Shown: one piece after another, positions 36,958 to 46,613 of the stretch
Layout of the letters: each line of letters begins with the position of its first letter
Position numbering within the stretch: position 1 is the first letter of the stretch
Notes under the pieces: model-generated
What the model was told of the DNA's origin: nothing
Seen by the model: the letters and a program-made list of their open reading frames with translations, nothing else
Database searches by the model: none
NCBI GenBank assembly: GCA_964521285.1
Contig: CAZFQS010000016.1
Coordinates: forward strand, 13,737 to 77,736
DNA length: 64,000 bases
Reading direction: 5' to 3'
Origin: G020354785 sp964521285
GTDB taxonomy: Bacteria > Bacteroidota > Bacteroidia > Bacteroidales > UBA10428
Position numbers and translations under genes: made by a program

Positions 36958-37563
36958 TTATTCGAAATTTGAAAAACATTCCTTATGAACCTTTTCATTA
37001 AAGAATATTGTTGATGATACAGGGCCGCAGTTGTTTTTATCATTAATTATGCAGCGATAAGTCCCGCGTGTAATATTTTTAGCTAATTGTGTAGTCTGAT
37101 TACCGGTATTCTCACTCCACAAATAACTGTAAGGACTTGTACCTCCACTGCAATTAGCCTTTAATATTGCATCATTATTCTCAGAGTTTGAAAAACATTT
37201 TTCTATTGTTATCGGATCAGCTTTTAATTTATCTGGCTGATATATTTCAACGGTTTTTTCCAAATAATCTCCTTTTGAATCTTCTACTGTGACATAATAT
37301 TTGTTAACAGGCAGTTCACTAAAAATATAAGTAAATTCTCCTGTAATTATCTGAGCTACGTACTTCTGTTTAATAGCTGGTTTTTTATCATATAATTTAA
37401 TAGTAAATACAGGATTGCCTGAAGTAATATTTAAAGTAATTTTCCCCGTCGATTCACCAAAGCATTCAGCGGAATCAGATTTAACGACGAATTCCAGATC
37501 TGCAGATAATACAATATTATATATAAAACAAATACAAACCAATATAAATATTGTCTTCTGCAT
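36958..37563 (-). CDS. Secreted two-module SprB-type protein
   Basis: A 201-residue protein with a signal peptide (MQKTIFILVCICFIYNIVLS) and two SprB-type modules: AECFGESTGKITLNITSG and, from ~115, EKCFSNSENNDAILKANCSG with SYLWSENTGNQTTQLAKN. The second is clearly a paralogue of the giant adhesin's second N-terminal module (YIWSPNTGSQTTQIAVN ... NNCGGAGQIATIFF versus NNCGPVSSTIFF). It ends ECFSNFE, which looks like the start of a further module cut off by the stop. There is no T9SS C-terminal domain. It appears to be the first gene of the adhesin operon. Confidence 0.78.
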   Translation of the reverse strand: MQKTIFILVCICFIYNIVLSADLEFVVKSDSAECFGESTGKITLNITSGNPVFTIKLYDKKPAIKQKYVAQIITGEFTYIFSELPVNKYYVTVEDSKGDYLEKTVEIYQPDKLKADPITIEKCFSNSENNDAILKANCSGGTSPYSYLWSENTGNQTTQLAKNITRGTYRCIINDKNNCGPVSSTIFFNEKVHKECFSNFE

Positions 37564-37964
37564 AATTAATGATCTAAAATTATCTTAAGATGTAATGTAT
37601 AATAATTGATCAATTAAATATTACGAATTGTTACTAAATTAGTTTCAATACCTGAACCTGCTTCAATATTGAATTTAGTAACATTATAGTTATAATTTTA
37701 ATAAATGTAGAATTTAATAATTCGGCGTAAAAAATAACATTTTAACATTATGTTGTTATATTCTGTATTTTCCTACATTAAGTTATTGATTTATAATTTT
37801 TTGGATGAGCAGGTATAGGCATAAATATTGTTGATAATTATTTGATAATCAGGCGATGCAATGCATTTATCTGTAAAATGGTTCCATTCAACACTGTTAT
37901 TAATAAGATCTTAAACTTAACAATGATTCTTCCTAAACATTTTTACAGACAACATGCAGATTAA
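37564..37964. other. 401-base AT-rich intergenic region upstream of the adhesin operon
   Basis: No coding frame or RNA-like structure stands out. It must hold the promoter for the minus-strand adhesin operon that starts at 37563 and the end of the LolC/E-like transcript. AT-rich throughout, with many TTATAATTTT-like stretches that make a unique promoter call unsafe. Confidence 0.5.
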
Positions 37965-39206
37965 TTATAAACGGTCACTTTGAACTATAAATCTTTTTGT
38001 AATGTATCTAATAGGGTACCATGCGGCAATTAGTCCAATGAAAAATACAATAAACAGAACAGCTATTATATCGTATAATTCAATACTTACGGGATATGCA
38101 TCAATTATAAAAGTTCCGCTTCCCTCTAATCCTACCAGTTTATATTTAATTTGCAGCCAGCATATCAGGAGTCCGGCAAAAAGACCAATAACTGCGCCTA
38201 TTAAGGATATTAAACAACCTTCGAATAAGAACACCTTTTTTATAACAGACAGATCAGTGCCAAGACTTCTTAAGGTTGAAATATCGAATTTTTTCTCCAG
38301 GATCAACATTGTTAATGAGCCAATAACATTAAATGAGGCTACTACAAGTATAAATACAAGAATCAGGAAAATAACATATTTTTCAGATTGCATAGTCTTA
38401 TAGAAAAGTTCATTCTGTTCATAACGATTCTTTACTTCAAATTCAGCTCCTAATATGTTTTTAATCTTATTTTGAATAGTCTTTAAGTTAGCGTTATTTT
38501 TAAGTTTAACCTCAATTGCACTGACTTCATCGCTATATTCGAACAATTCCCGGGCAAAGTTTAATGGGACTATAATATATTTTGAATCATAATTCTGCTC
38601 TATTGAAAATATGCCTGAAGGGAAGATATATTTTTTGTGTATAGACTGCTCAGGATTCAGGGTGACTTGTTTAGTTCTTCGTGGTACATAAACTGCTATG
38701 GGGAATTGATAATTAATATCCATATTAATATTTACATTGAGAAAATATGCTATACCCTGGCCAATAATTGTATAATTTTCTCCTTCTCCGGTCAGAATAA
38801 AATCTCCGGCAACTATCATACTGTCAACCCCTGATATATCTTCAAAATTTTCACTAACTCCTTTTACCGTGGCTATGGTTTGTTTTTGGTTATATCGAAG
38901 CAGTGCCTTGTCTTCCAGTACTTCAGCAAAATCAGCAACTCCTTCGAGATTTTTTATTTCATTAAACTTTTCAGCTTCGGGGTCAAAGGTTTTGCCCTCT
39001 ATAACTGTTATCTGTATATCGGGGCTAAACGAATTGAACAATGAACGGATAAGGTCATCAAAACCATTAAATACTGATAAAACAACAATTAATGCCATTG
39101 TACCAACAGCAACTCCCAGAATTGAAATGCCGGAAATCAGATTTATTGCATTATGTGATTTCCTGGCAAACAGGTATCTTTTTGCTATGTAGAACGGGAA
39201 ATTCAA
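37965..39206 (-). CDS. FtsX-like ABC transporter permease, LolC/LolE family
   Basis: A 413-residue permease with four membrane segments: one near the N-terminus (ISILGVAVGTMALIVVLSVF) and three near the C-terminus (VIFLILVFILVVASFNVIG; GAVIGLFAGLLICWLQI; YDIIAVLFIVFFIGLIAAWY). A large periplasmic domain of ~220 residues lies between. The opening FYIAKRYLFARKSHNAINLI is characteristic of LolC/LolE, which hand lipoproteins from the inner membrane to LolA. The ATPase gene (lolD) is not adjacent. It follows rbfA by 13 bases on the same strand. Confidence 0.85.
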   Translation of the reverse strand: MNFPFYIAKRYLFARKSHNAINLISGISILGVAVGTMALIVVLSVFNGFDDLIRSLFNSFSPDIQITVIEGKTFDPEAEKFNEIKNLEGVADFAEVLEDKALLRYNQKQTIATVKGVSENFEDISGVDSMIVAGDFILTGEGENYTIIGQGIAYFLNVNINMDINYQFPIAVYVPRRTKQVTLNPEQSIHKKYIFPSGIFSIEQNYDSKYIIVPLNFARELFEYSDEVSAIEVKLKNNANLKTIQNKIKNILGAEFEVKNRYEQNELFYKTMQSEKYVIFLILVFILVVASFNVIGSLTMLILEKKFDISTLRSLGTDLSVIKKVFLFEGCLISLIGAVIGLFAGLLICWLQIKYKLVGLEGSGTFIIDAYPVSIELYDIIAVLFIVFFIGLIAAWYPIRYITKRFIVQSDRL

Positions 39207-39219
39207 AGGTAAATTAAAG

Positions 39220-39558
39220 TTATGATTTCAGAAGTTTATTTATATTGTCAATATAATCAAGGGAATCGTCATGATAGAATACCAGTTCAGGCACGTTTCT
39301 CAATTGATGCCGTATCCTCTTTCCTAAATAATTTCTAATAGTCCTGAGATTCTTATTTACAATTAAATCAAAGTCTTCATTTTCTTTTAAAGGAAATATG
39401 CTTAGATATACTCTGGCAATGTTTAAATCAGCAGTAATTCTTACTACTGTTACAGTAATTATTTTACCCTTAAAAAGATTTTTACTCTCTTTTTGAAAGA
39501 TTTCGGCAAGTTCTTTTTGTAATAATCTGGCTATTTTATTCTGCCTTACTGGATCCAC
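39220..39558 (-). CDS. rbfA: Ribosome-binding factor A
   Basis: RbfA is a KH-fold factor that matures the 5' end of 16S rRNA in the 30S subunit. The 112 residues match the family length; QNKIARLLQKELAEIF at the start, ITVTVVRITADLNIARVYLS in the middle and LGKRIRHQLRNVPELVFYHD toward the end are all typical. It leads a minus-strand pair with the LolC/E-like permease. Confidence 0.9.
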   Translation of the reverse strand: MDPVRQNKIARLLQKELAEIFQKESKNLFKGKIITVTVVRITADLNIARVYLSIFPLKENEDFDLIVNKNLRTIRNYLGKRIRHQLRNVPELVFYHDDSLDYIDNINKLLKS

Positions 39559-39695
39559 TTTGTTATACCACCAAAATTAAATTGTTTGCTGTATAGAAGT
39601 AAAAGTACAATTTTTAGATAACATTTTATAGTTTTGTGCCAAGTTACATTTCAATAATTAGAATATATAATAGTATTTATAAAAAGAATTAAATA

Positions 39696-40706
39696 ATGTC
39701 AAAGAAAAGAGTTTTATCGTGCATACAGCCGACCGGCGAGGTCCATCTGGGAAATTATTTCGGTGCAATTAAAAACTGGGTTAATATTCAGGACCAGTAC
39801 GATTGCATATATGGTGTGGTAGATTTACATGCAATGACTATGCCATATAAACCAAATGAACTGGAGGGCAATACACTCAAAATGGTGATGGATTTATTGA
39901 TATGCGGAATTGATCCGGATAAATCAATATTGTTTATTCAATCTCTTGTCCCTCAACATACGGAATTAACATGGATTTTTAATTGTATTACATCTTATGG
40001 TGAATTGACAAGAATGACCCAGTTTAAAGATAAATCTGAACAGAGCGAAAGCAATGTCAAAGGGAAGTTCATTTCAGCCGGACTTTTTACATATCCTATT
40101 TTGCAGGCTGCCGATATATTAATCTATAAAGCAGACTATGTTCCTGTTGGCATAGATCAGGTTCAGCATCTTGAACTTTCGAGAAATATAGCTGTGAGGT
40201 TTAATAATCAGTATGGCACATATTTTCCTGAGCCCAAACCATTACTGACTGATATTCCAAAGCTCGTTTCACTGGCAGATCCAACGAAAAAAATGAGTAA
40301 AAGCCTGGATGAAAAACATTATATAGGATTATTCGAGGAAGAAAACTCGATCAGAAAAAAAGTAAAATCTGCTGTAACTGATACAGGGGAACAGCAGGGA
40401 AATATAATGAGCCCCGGAGTTGAGAATCTATTCAATATAATAAAAGCATGCGGTAAGGATAAAGAATATAATGAACTTTTAAAGCAATATAAGTCAGGGA
40501 TTCTAAAATATAAAGATTTAAAAGAAGTCACGGCAGATGCATTGGTTGAACTGACCAAAGGATTTATAACAAGAAGAGATGAAATCGCCGGAGATGAAAC
40601 ATATGTTAAAAATATAGCTAAGACAATGTCTGAAAAGGCAAGGGATATAGCAGCCAAAACAATCAGAGATGTGAGGTCTCTTGTAGGATTACCTGTCTAT
40701 GATTAA
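39696..40706 (+). CDS. trpS: Tryptophanyl-tRNA synthetase
   Basis: TrpS charges tRNA-Trp. The 336-residue class I enzyme has the HIGH-type motif as PTGEVHLGNYFGA and the KMSKS loop intact in KKMSKSLDEK. The middle section PILQAADILIYKADYVPVGIDQVQHLELSR is the tryptophan-binding region typical of bacterial TrpRS (shown here only to its recognisable parts: QAADIL and GIDQ.QH). It is a single-gene unit, divergent from rbfA across 137 bases. Confidence 0.96.
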   Translation: MSKKRVLSCIQPTGEVHLGNYFGAIKNWVNIQDQYDCIYGVVDLHAMTMPYKPNELEGNTLKMVMDLLICGIDPDKSILFIQSLVPQHTELTWIFNCITSYGELTRMTQFKDKSEQSESNVKGKFISAGLFTYPILQAADILIYKADYVPVGIDQVQHLELSRNIAVRFNNQYGTYFPEPKPLLTDIPKLVSLADPTKKMSKSLDEKHYIGLFEEENSIRKKVKSAVTDTGEQQGNIMSPGVENLFNIIKACGKDKEYNELLKQYKSGILKYKDLKEVTADALVELTKGFITRRDEIAGDETYVKNIAKTMSEKARDIAAKTIRDVRSLVGLPVYD

Positions 40707-40733
40707 TATTTGATAATGTAAACATAACTTATT

Positions 40734-40766
40734 AAAAATAAAAAGTCCCGCCATCTGCCGGGACTT
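40734..40766 (-). terminator. Probable terminator for the minus-strand beta-helix gene
   Basis: AAGTCCCG (40743-40750) pairs with CGGGACTT (40759-40766) over an eight-base loop. On the minus strand the stem is followed by TTTTTATTTTT, so it works in that direction, about 155 bases past the stop of the gene at 40923. Confidence 0.65.
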
Positions 40767-40845
40767 GCCCTGAAAATATTTTCAGGTATATTATATAGCT
40801 TCGAAGAACTGTTATATAACTTCGTACAAATATGATGCCAAAAAA

Positions 40846-40878
40846 AGAGGACAGCGCCTTCTTCAGGATGCTGTCCCC
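40846..40878. repeat. GGGGACAGCGCC-family palindrome, imperfect copy
   Basis: GAGGACAGCGCC (40847-40858) faces GATGCTGTCCCCTC (40867-40880 approximately); the core GGACAGC/GCTGTCC pairs exactly. It lies in the gap between the convergent ends of trpS and the beta-helix gene. A further partial arm, GCGCTGTTCCC, follows near 40898. Confidence 0.6.
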
Positions 40879-40922
40879 TCTTCAATCGCTCTCCATTAGC
40901 GCTGTTCCCTTATTCCCCTTTT

Positions 40923-43682
40923 TTATTCTACAGAGAATTTTTCAACATAGATTTTATCTTCAAAATATAATTTGAAGATATATAAGCCCTTTGAAAATCC
41001 TGTCAGATCAATAGATTTAATATTACTGTTATTGGTCATGTAAACCAGTTCACCTGTATTACTGTAAATTGTAATCCTGTATGAATTGCCAAGCTTGTCA
41101 AGATTACTGATATAGAGAATACCGTCTGAAGGTACAGGATATAAATTCAGACCTAAATTACTAAGATCTTCAATATTATCGATTACTATATTAACTATTG
41201 CGACATCTGTGGCCATACATCCATTTGCATCCATTACATTTATATCATAAGTTCCCGATGATAATCCACTGAATGTTGAACCTGACTGGTAGTCTCCTGC
41301 ATCCAGAGCATATTGCAGTCCTCCTGCTGCCGAAGTGGCTGTAATAGTAATTTCTCCGTCATATTCAAATATCGCATCTGTTACTGAAATATCCTCTATT
41401 ACAGGATTCGGATTAACTATTAAAAGGAATGTCATGCTATCCTTCATGCCCTGGTTATTAGTTGCAATTATTGTAATTTCAGATTCGCCTGTCTGTCCTT
41501 CGTTAGGATCCAGAGATACGGTCCTGGTGCCGCCTGTTCCCGTGATATTTATTCCGGCCAAAGGCAAAAGATCTGTATTAGAGGACAGGGCTTCGAGGGT
41601 TACAGTGTTTACATCGTTATCACTGATATTTACTATAATTTCATTAATAGCTCCCCCGTCGCAACCAGATACATCATCGATCGCAGATAATTCAGGCTTT
41701 GATGCTCCATAACCTGTTCCCTGAACAAATACAGGCTTTTCTTCAGCGCCTGTGCTTGTTACCATTACATTATCTGAGTAATGCATAGCATTATCAGGTG
41801 CAAATCTTACATAAACCAGAGTTGGAGGCACATTATTATTTACAGGTGTCAGATTGATTGTTTCAGTATTACCGGAATAATCACCGCTTACAAGTGATAT
41901 TTCAAAACCTTCGGGAGCAGTTACCATAATATCTGACGATAACGAATAACCTTCAACTGTAAAGCTTTGTTCAGTTGAATTTTCATAAATAAATACCGAG
42001 TCAAAATCTTCGAGAATGCCCGTAACTGATAATTCAGGACCATCATAGCAGTTACCTTCAAGTATGAGAAATTTGTCAGCTGCCCCGGTGCTGGTATGCA
42101 TTAATACAGTAAAGTAATTTTTTTCTGTAGAAGGAGAGAACCTCACATAAATCTGTGTCGAATCGACAGTTCCCCCGCTTTGGGTTAAAGTTATTGATGT
42201 CGTATCCCCGCTATAGTCACCGCTGGTTGTGGTTATGGCAAAACCTTCAGGAGCTTCAATATCAATATCACTGGTAAGATTCGTACCCTTGACAGCATAA
42301 CTCTGTTCAGCAGAAGTCTCTCCCAATGCTACATTTCCGAAAGCTTCAAGTGATCCGATAATAATAATTTTTGCCGGTTCTCCTACCGCTGATCCCTGGT
42401 AGCTTCCAATATTAATTCCTTCGCTCATATCGCCGGCATTTAATGCCGGTGATCCTGCCAGGAGTCCGAAGGCTCTTCCGTCAGGATCTGCCCATAACGG
42501 ATCGGCATCTATGTTGCCTCCCTCGTCATCTCCTAAATCACTATTCCATCCTGCACCCGAGCCATTTGAACCTTCAATAAGACAGTGATCAATTTCAGGA
42601 ACGGCTCCTCCTATATTGTTTATACTTTCATTCCATAGTATAACATTGGTTAATTCTGGTATACATGTTCCGTTTTTGATCTCATTAATAATTCCGTAAG
42701 ATCCGTTTTTATACAAACTCATATTTATAAATCTGGGATTACATGCACCTTCATTTATTCCGCCCGCCAGGTTATACACAGCACCACCATCAATGTGACC
42801 TTCATGATGTGATATTTCCGATGTTTTAATAATCGGACTGCATTCTGCAGCGGATGTAGTGTTTTCGGCATAATTAAACATAGCTGCTCCCTTACCCGGA
42901 TAAACACCTGATAAAATATTTAAATTGAAATCAACAATATCAAGTACCGGATTGCAGAGTCCCCCCATAGCTTTGCAATATAATCCGGCTCCGCCGTCAG
43001 CATAATTACCTCTGAACAGGACACTATCGAGAACGGGACTGCATTCACTGTTAGTCCCTGCATATAACATCATTCCTCCGCCCGCTTTTGCATAATTTCC
43101 AAATATTATAAGTCTCTTTAACGTCGGATTGCATTTTCCTCCGCCAGTAGCAGATAAATATACTCCTCCCCCGACTGATGTACTGTCAGTGTGGCCGGTT
43201 GCATTACCTCCATATATAAAAAAGCCGTCCAGCAGGGTAGCAGAATCTATTGATTCTTCCTGAGTCCCCTTTGCAACAACTACATGATATGTGTTTTCTT
43301 CCATGTTACCTCCGCTGGCATCATTAAGAAATAAATCACCCAGTAATAAAGAAGGATTATTTTCATAATCCCTGTTATTGATAACAGCCTGTGTTATAGG
43401 ATCCTCATTTCCTATAAAACTTCCAAAAACTGCAACTCCCTGTTTAAGGGAAATATATTCATTCTTATCTCCGGTAGATGCAAGATAAAAACCAGTAGCC
43501 ACAAATATTGTATCTCCTTCTGAGGCTAATTCAATTGCAGTTTTTATACTTGTAAAAGCATCGGTCCAGCTGGTACCATCATTATTTCCGGAAGCCATCC
43601 AGTGTACATAATGCCTGTTAGCATAACTGCCGCTAATTACGGCAAATGACAGGAAAATTAAAAGAAATGCAAATTTTTTCAT
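40923..43682 (-). CDS. Secreted parallel beta-helix protein with T9SS type A sorting domain
   Basis: A 919-residue surface or secreted protein. The signal peptide is residues 1-21 (cleavage near SYANRHYV). Residues ~22-440 look like a right-handed beta-helix of the polymorphic-outer-membrane or choice-of-anchor Q kind (GTSWTDAFTSIKTAIELA; many GGGMMLYAG-type turns; SPALNAGD). Two ~105-residue paralogous modules follow (EGFAITTTSGDYSGDTTSI and EGFEISLVSGDYSGNTETI), then an immunoglobulin/cadherin-like stretch, one SprB-type module (GLQYALDAGDYQSGSTFSGL) and a C-terminal sorting domain (NLYPVPSDGILYIS ... VEKFSVE). Polysaccharide binding or lysis is possible, but no catalytic site can be named. 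Confidence 0.88.
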   Translation of the reverse strand: MKKFAFLLIFLSFAVISGSYANRHYVHWMASGNNDGTSWTDAFTSIKTAIELASEGDTIFVATGFYLASTGDKNEYISLKQGVAVFGSFIGNEDPITQAVINNRDYENNPSLLLGDLFLNDASGGNMEENTYHVVVAKGTQEESIDSATLLDGFFIYGGNATGHTDSTSVGGGVYLSATGGGKCNPTLKRLIIFGNYAKAGGGMMLYAGTNSECSPVLDSVLFRGNYADGGAGLYCKAMGGLCNPVLDIVDFNLNILSGVYPGKGAAMFNYAENTTSAAECSPIIKTSEISHHEGHIDGGAVYNLAGGINEGACNPRFINMSLYKNGSYGIINEIKNGTCIPELTNVILWNESINNIGGAVPEIDHCLIEGSNGSGAGWNSDLGDDEGGNIDADPLWADPDGRAFGLLAGSPALNAGDMSEGINIGSYQGSAVGEPAKIIIIGSLEAFGNVALGETSAEQSYAVKGTNLTSDIDIEAPEGFAITTTSGDYSGDTTSITLTQSGGTVDSTQIYVRFSPSTEKNYFTVLMHTSTGAADKFLILEGNCYDGPELSVTGILEDFDSVFIYENSTEQSFTVEGYSLSSDIMVTAPEGFEISLVSGDYSGNTETINLTPVNNNVPPTLVYVRFAPDNAMHYSDNVMVTSTGAEEKPVFVQGTGYGASKPELSAIDDVSGCDGGAINEIIVNISDNDVNTVTLEALSSNTDLLPLAGINITGTGGTRTVSLDPNEGQTGESEITIIATNNQGMKDSMTFLLIVNPNPVIEDISVTDAIFEYDGEITITATSAAGGLQYALDAGDYQSGSTFSGLSSGTYDINVMDANGCMATDVAIVNIVIDNIEDLSNLGLNLYPVPSDGILYISNLDKLGNSYRITIYSNTGELVYMTNNSNIKSIDLTGFSKGLYIFKLYFEDKIYVEKFSVE

Positions 43683-43905
43683 AACCTTATGTTTAGATAA
43701 TTATTTTAGGATGATCATATTATTATGTTTTTGAGAAAGGTTCTCAAATTAATAAATTCTTTGAAAAAAGGATTTATTGAGACTATATTACCAGTAAAAA
43801 TTTCAGGAATTCAATTTAATAAATATTTTATTTCAAAACATAATTTATTAATACTTTATTATAAAGTAAATTGCAATAAATAAAAATTTATCCGTCAATA
43901 ATATA

Positions 43906-44463
43906 ATGAAGGAGGAAAAAAACATACGGACTGCAATAAGAGATTTTTTTGTAAAAGAATACAATAAACTGGTTAATTATGTAAATGTTTACCTTAATGA
44001 ACTCAGTTATTCGGTTGATGCAGAGGATATTATTCAGGATGTGGCACTTAATATATATTCCAAAGCTGATATTAACGCACCTATTGAAAATTTAGCAGCA
44101 TATGCATACAGGTCTATAAAAAACAAGATAATTGATATCAGAAGGAAAAAAAGGGAAAACATGTCAATTGAAGATTTCAATAATAAAAAAAATGAAAACA
44201 TTTTATCGGAAACAGTATCCGTGGATGAGGAAGAAGACTTTTATAAAGATGAAAATGTATATAGAAAAATGATGGAAGCCATGGATATATTAAAATCACA
44301 GGAAAGGGACATTATTATTGAGACGGAATTTAACGGAAGGTCATTTAATGAACTGTCAATAGAATGGAATACTCCTGTTGGGACTTTGCTGGCACGTAAA
44401 CACAGGGCTTTAAGCAAATTGCAGAAAATATTACAAAACGAAAAAAAGAAGTATAATCTTTAA
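43906..44463 (+). CDS. ECF-type RNA polymerase sigma factor
   Basis: A 185-residue sigma-70 family protein. Region 2 is DAEDIIQDVALNIYS with AYAYRSIKNKIIDIRRKKRE; region 4 is MDILKSQERDIIIETEFNGRSFNELSIEWNTPVGTLLARKHRAL in outline (helix-turn-helix NELSIEWNTPVGTLLARK). It starts at the ATG at 43906, with GAAGGAGGAAAAA falling just inside the coding region. The downstream gene (12-base gap) encodes a small membrane protein that could be its regulator. Confidence 0.88.
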   Translation: MKEEKNIRTAIRDFFVKEYNKLVNYVNVYLNELSYSVDAEDIIQDVALNIYSKADINAPIENLAAYAYRSIKNKIIDIRRKKRENMSIEDFNNKKNENILSETVSVDEEEDFYKDENVYRKMMEAMDILKSQERDIIIETEFNGRSFNELSIEWNTPVGTLLARKHRALSKLQKILQNEKKKYNL

Positions 44464-44475
44464 AACTATAATAAA

Positions 44476-44874
44476 ATGGTAGCACATATTTTTCAGAGAA
44501 ACGGCGAATCAAAGATTGTCTATATTTTAAGGATAATAGGATTGGCCATCCTTGGTTTAATAGGAGCAGTAGCAATAGCATTACTTCTTGGTTATGTTGT
44601 TGTATGGTTATGGAACTGGCTAATGCCTGAACTTTTTGGACTCACGACCATTACTTTCTGGCAGGCAGTCGTGATGATTATATTAGCCAGGATAATATTC
44701 GGAGGATTTAAACATTCACCCGGTGATCGCCCGAGAGATAGATTTATGAGCAGAAAGAAAAGAATTTTTCCGGGACATCCTTTTGATAAGAAATGGAAAT
44801 ATTATGATGATTACTGGAGGGAGGAAGGAGAAGAAGCATTTAATGAGTATGTGAGGAAAAAGGAAGAAGAGTAA
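44476..44874 (+). CDS. Small membrane protein downstream of an ECF sigma factor
   Basis: A 132-residue protein with two hydrophobic helices (IIGLAILGLIGAVAIALLLGY and TFWQAVVMIILARIIFGGF) and a charged cytoplasmic tail (DKKWKYYDDYWREEGEEAF). It lacks an anti-sigma zinc motif (HxxxCxxC). It begins 12 bases after the sigma factor gene and shares its terminator, so a partner or regulatory role is an inference from position alone. Confidence 0.75.
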   Translation: MVAHIFQRNGESKIVYILRIIGLAILGLIGAVAIALLLGYVVVWLWNWLMPELFGLTTITFWQAVVMIILARIIFGGFKHSPGDRPRDRFMSRKKRIFPGHPFDKKWKYYDDYWREEGEEAFNEYVRKKEEE

Positions 44875-44893
44875 AATTCATAATTATTCTTAT

Positions 44894-44938
44894 AAATCGC
44901 CGGGTGAGAAACTACAATGTTCTGCCTGGCGATTTTTT
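44894..44938 (+). terminator. Rho-independent terminator of the sigma factor operon
   Basis: AAATCGCC (44894-44901) pairs with GGCGATTT (44928-44935), extended inside by GGG/CCTG and GAGAA/TTCT pairing, and is followed by a T-run. Confidence 0.85.
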
Positions 44939-44964
44939 GTTTTTAGTAACTAACAGTAATGTAC

Positions 44965-45882
44965 CTATAAGTTTTCCCTTGATATACCATATTCCTTTTC
45001 AATTGTTTTGTCACCTATTGGTTCAACATGTATAGTTACATCAAACAGATTATCTATTTTTGACCTGATACTTTGCTCAACTTGATGTGAAAGCTCATGG
45101 GCTGCATTTAAGGATAGACTGCCGTCAACCTCAATATCAGCGCCAATTTTTAATTTATGGCCAACATTTCTAACTACAACCCGGTGGGGATTTTTAACAC
45201 CTTCCACAGAATCGATAGCTTTAAATATGATATCGTAAATTTTATTATCTTTTATCCCGTCCATTAATTCGATGTTTGTTTTAAGAAAAATCTGAACTGC
45301 AACTTTGATGATCCAGGCACTGACTATTAAGGCGGCCATAGAGTCGATAACCGGCATTTTCAGCAAATGAGTAAAAATCAGTCCGATTAAAACTGATAAA
45401 GAAATTAATACATCATTTTGCATATTCTTTGCATTAGCCCTTAACATATCACTATTTGTGCGGTTGCCAATTTTAAACTGGTGATATGATAAAAAAACCT
45501 TACCTATTATTGATATCACTGTCACATATATCGCAATTTTCAGGGGAATCTCCGCATAGGTACCTTTAATCATCTTTTGTATAGATAGTATCGCCAGCTG
45601 AATTCCTGCTGCAAAGATTATCAGGGATAATAATCTGGTAGCAATAGTTTCTGCTCTGCCATAACCGTATGGATATTTTTTATTAGGGGGTTTTGATAAT
45701 ACGTTCGCTGTAATTAAGGTGATTAATGAAGTTATTATGTCTTCCATAGAATCGATACCATCTGCAACAACGGCAAGACTTCCTGCTAATAGTCCGAATA
45801 CTACTTTTAAAACTGCCAGGAAGGCATTACCAATAATGGCTATCAATGATGCCTTTTTAATTTCTTTAATCCTGTGTTCCAT
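44965..45882 (-). CDS. Cation diffusion facilitator family transporter
   Basis: A 305-residue CDF efflux protein with about six membrane helices and a C-terminal cytoplasmic domain ending in a dimerisation fold (HRVVVRNVGHKLKIGADIEV, THVEP-like end). The metal site on helix 2 reads DGIDSMED (DxxxD) and that on helix 5 reads NAKNMQND (NxxxD), in place of the HxxxD found in zinc exporters. That pattern is closer to manganese- or iron-type CDFs, but substrate calls from this alone are weak. Compare the HxxxD/HxxxD paralogue at 50548. Confidence 0.88.
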   Translation of the reverse strand: MEHRIKEIKKASLIAIIGNAFLAVLKVVFGLLAGSLAVVADGIDSMEDIITSLITLITANVLSKPPNKKYPYGYGRAETIATRLLSLIIFAAGIQLAILSIQKMIKGTYAEIPLKIAIYVTVISIIGKVFLSYHQFKIGNRTNSDMLRANAKNMQNDVLISLSVLIGLIFTHLLKMPVIDSMAALIVSAWIIKVAVQIFLKTNIELMDGIKDNKIYDIIFKAIDSVEGVKNPHRVVVRNVGHKLKIGADIEVDGSLSLNAAHELSHQVEQSIRSKIDNLFDVTIHVEPIGDKTIEKEYGISRENL

Positions 45883-46182
45883 CTGGACATTGGATAAACA
45901 AATTTGAATATAATATAAAATTATAAAACAATGATTATATTAATGATAGCAAAGAAGTTTTTTTTAATATCATAAATATAAATTAAATAAATAATTAAAA
46001 GACAAGTATCAAAACTTCCGGATTATGTTTTAATCTCAACAATTGTTATTTTAAGTGTATTAAATTCAATAATGTCATTCAATATCATTCCTTGCGAAAA
46101 CCGGGTGTCCATTTAATTTCTTTTGTAAATTTATAGGGCAGAGTTTAGATAAAATATAAATGTCTTAAATTTTTTTAATATT
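45883..46182. other. 300-base intergenic region between the CDF and OsmC genes
   Basis: Divergent AT-rich gap. No gene, RNA or clear hairpin was found; it must carry promoters for both flanking genes. Confidence 0.5.
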
Positions 46183-46596
46183 ATGAAAGATACTATAGAT
46201 CTAAAATGGATTAATAATCTGGCATTTGAAGCAATTATTGACGGGCATAAAATGATCGTGGATGCTAAACCCGAAGTAGGGGGAACTGATAAAGGTCCGT
46301 CTCCTAAACCTTTAATGATGGTTGCAATAGGTGGTTGCACAGGAATCGATGTTGCTTCACTGTTAAAAAAAATGAGAATAGAAGTCGAACAATTTAATGT
46401 AAGAGTTGAAGGTGATATTACTGAAGAGCATCCCAAACATTTTTCAGCTATGCATATTATATACGAATTCAAAGGAAGAGATTTGCCTCTGGATAAGATT
46501 AAAAAAGCAGTTGAGTTGTCACAGAATAAATATTGCGGGGTTAGCGAATCCTACAGGAAAGCTATGAAATTAACCTATGAAATAAGGCTTGTATGA
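46183..46596 (+). CDS. OsmC family peroxidase-like protein
   Basis: A 137-residue OsmC/Ohr fold protein. The two conserved cysteines are in AIGGCTGIDVASLLKKM and KYCGVSESYRK, and the GTDKGPSPKPLMM segment precedes the first. The family reduces organic hydroperoxides through a Cys-Cys cycle, though many of the YhfA-like shorter members have no proven activity. It is followed after 17 bases by comF on the same strand. Confidence 0.88.
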   Translation: MKDTIDLKWINNLAFEAIIDGHKMIVDAKPEVGGTDKGPSPKPLMMVAIGGCTGIDVASLLKKMRIEVEQFNVRVEGDITEEHPKHFSAMHIIYEFKGRDLPLDKIKKAVELSQNKYCGVSESYRKAMKLTYEIRLV

Positions 46597-46613
46597 TATA
46601 CAATTAACGCTAA

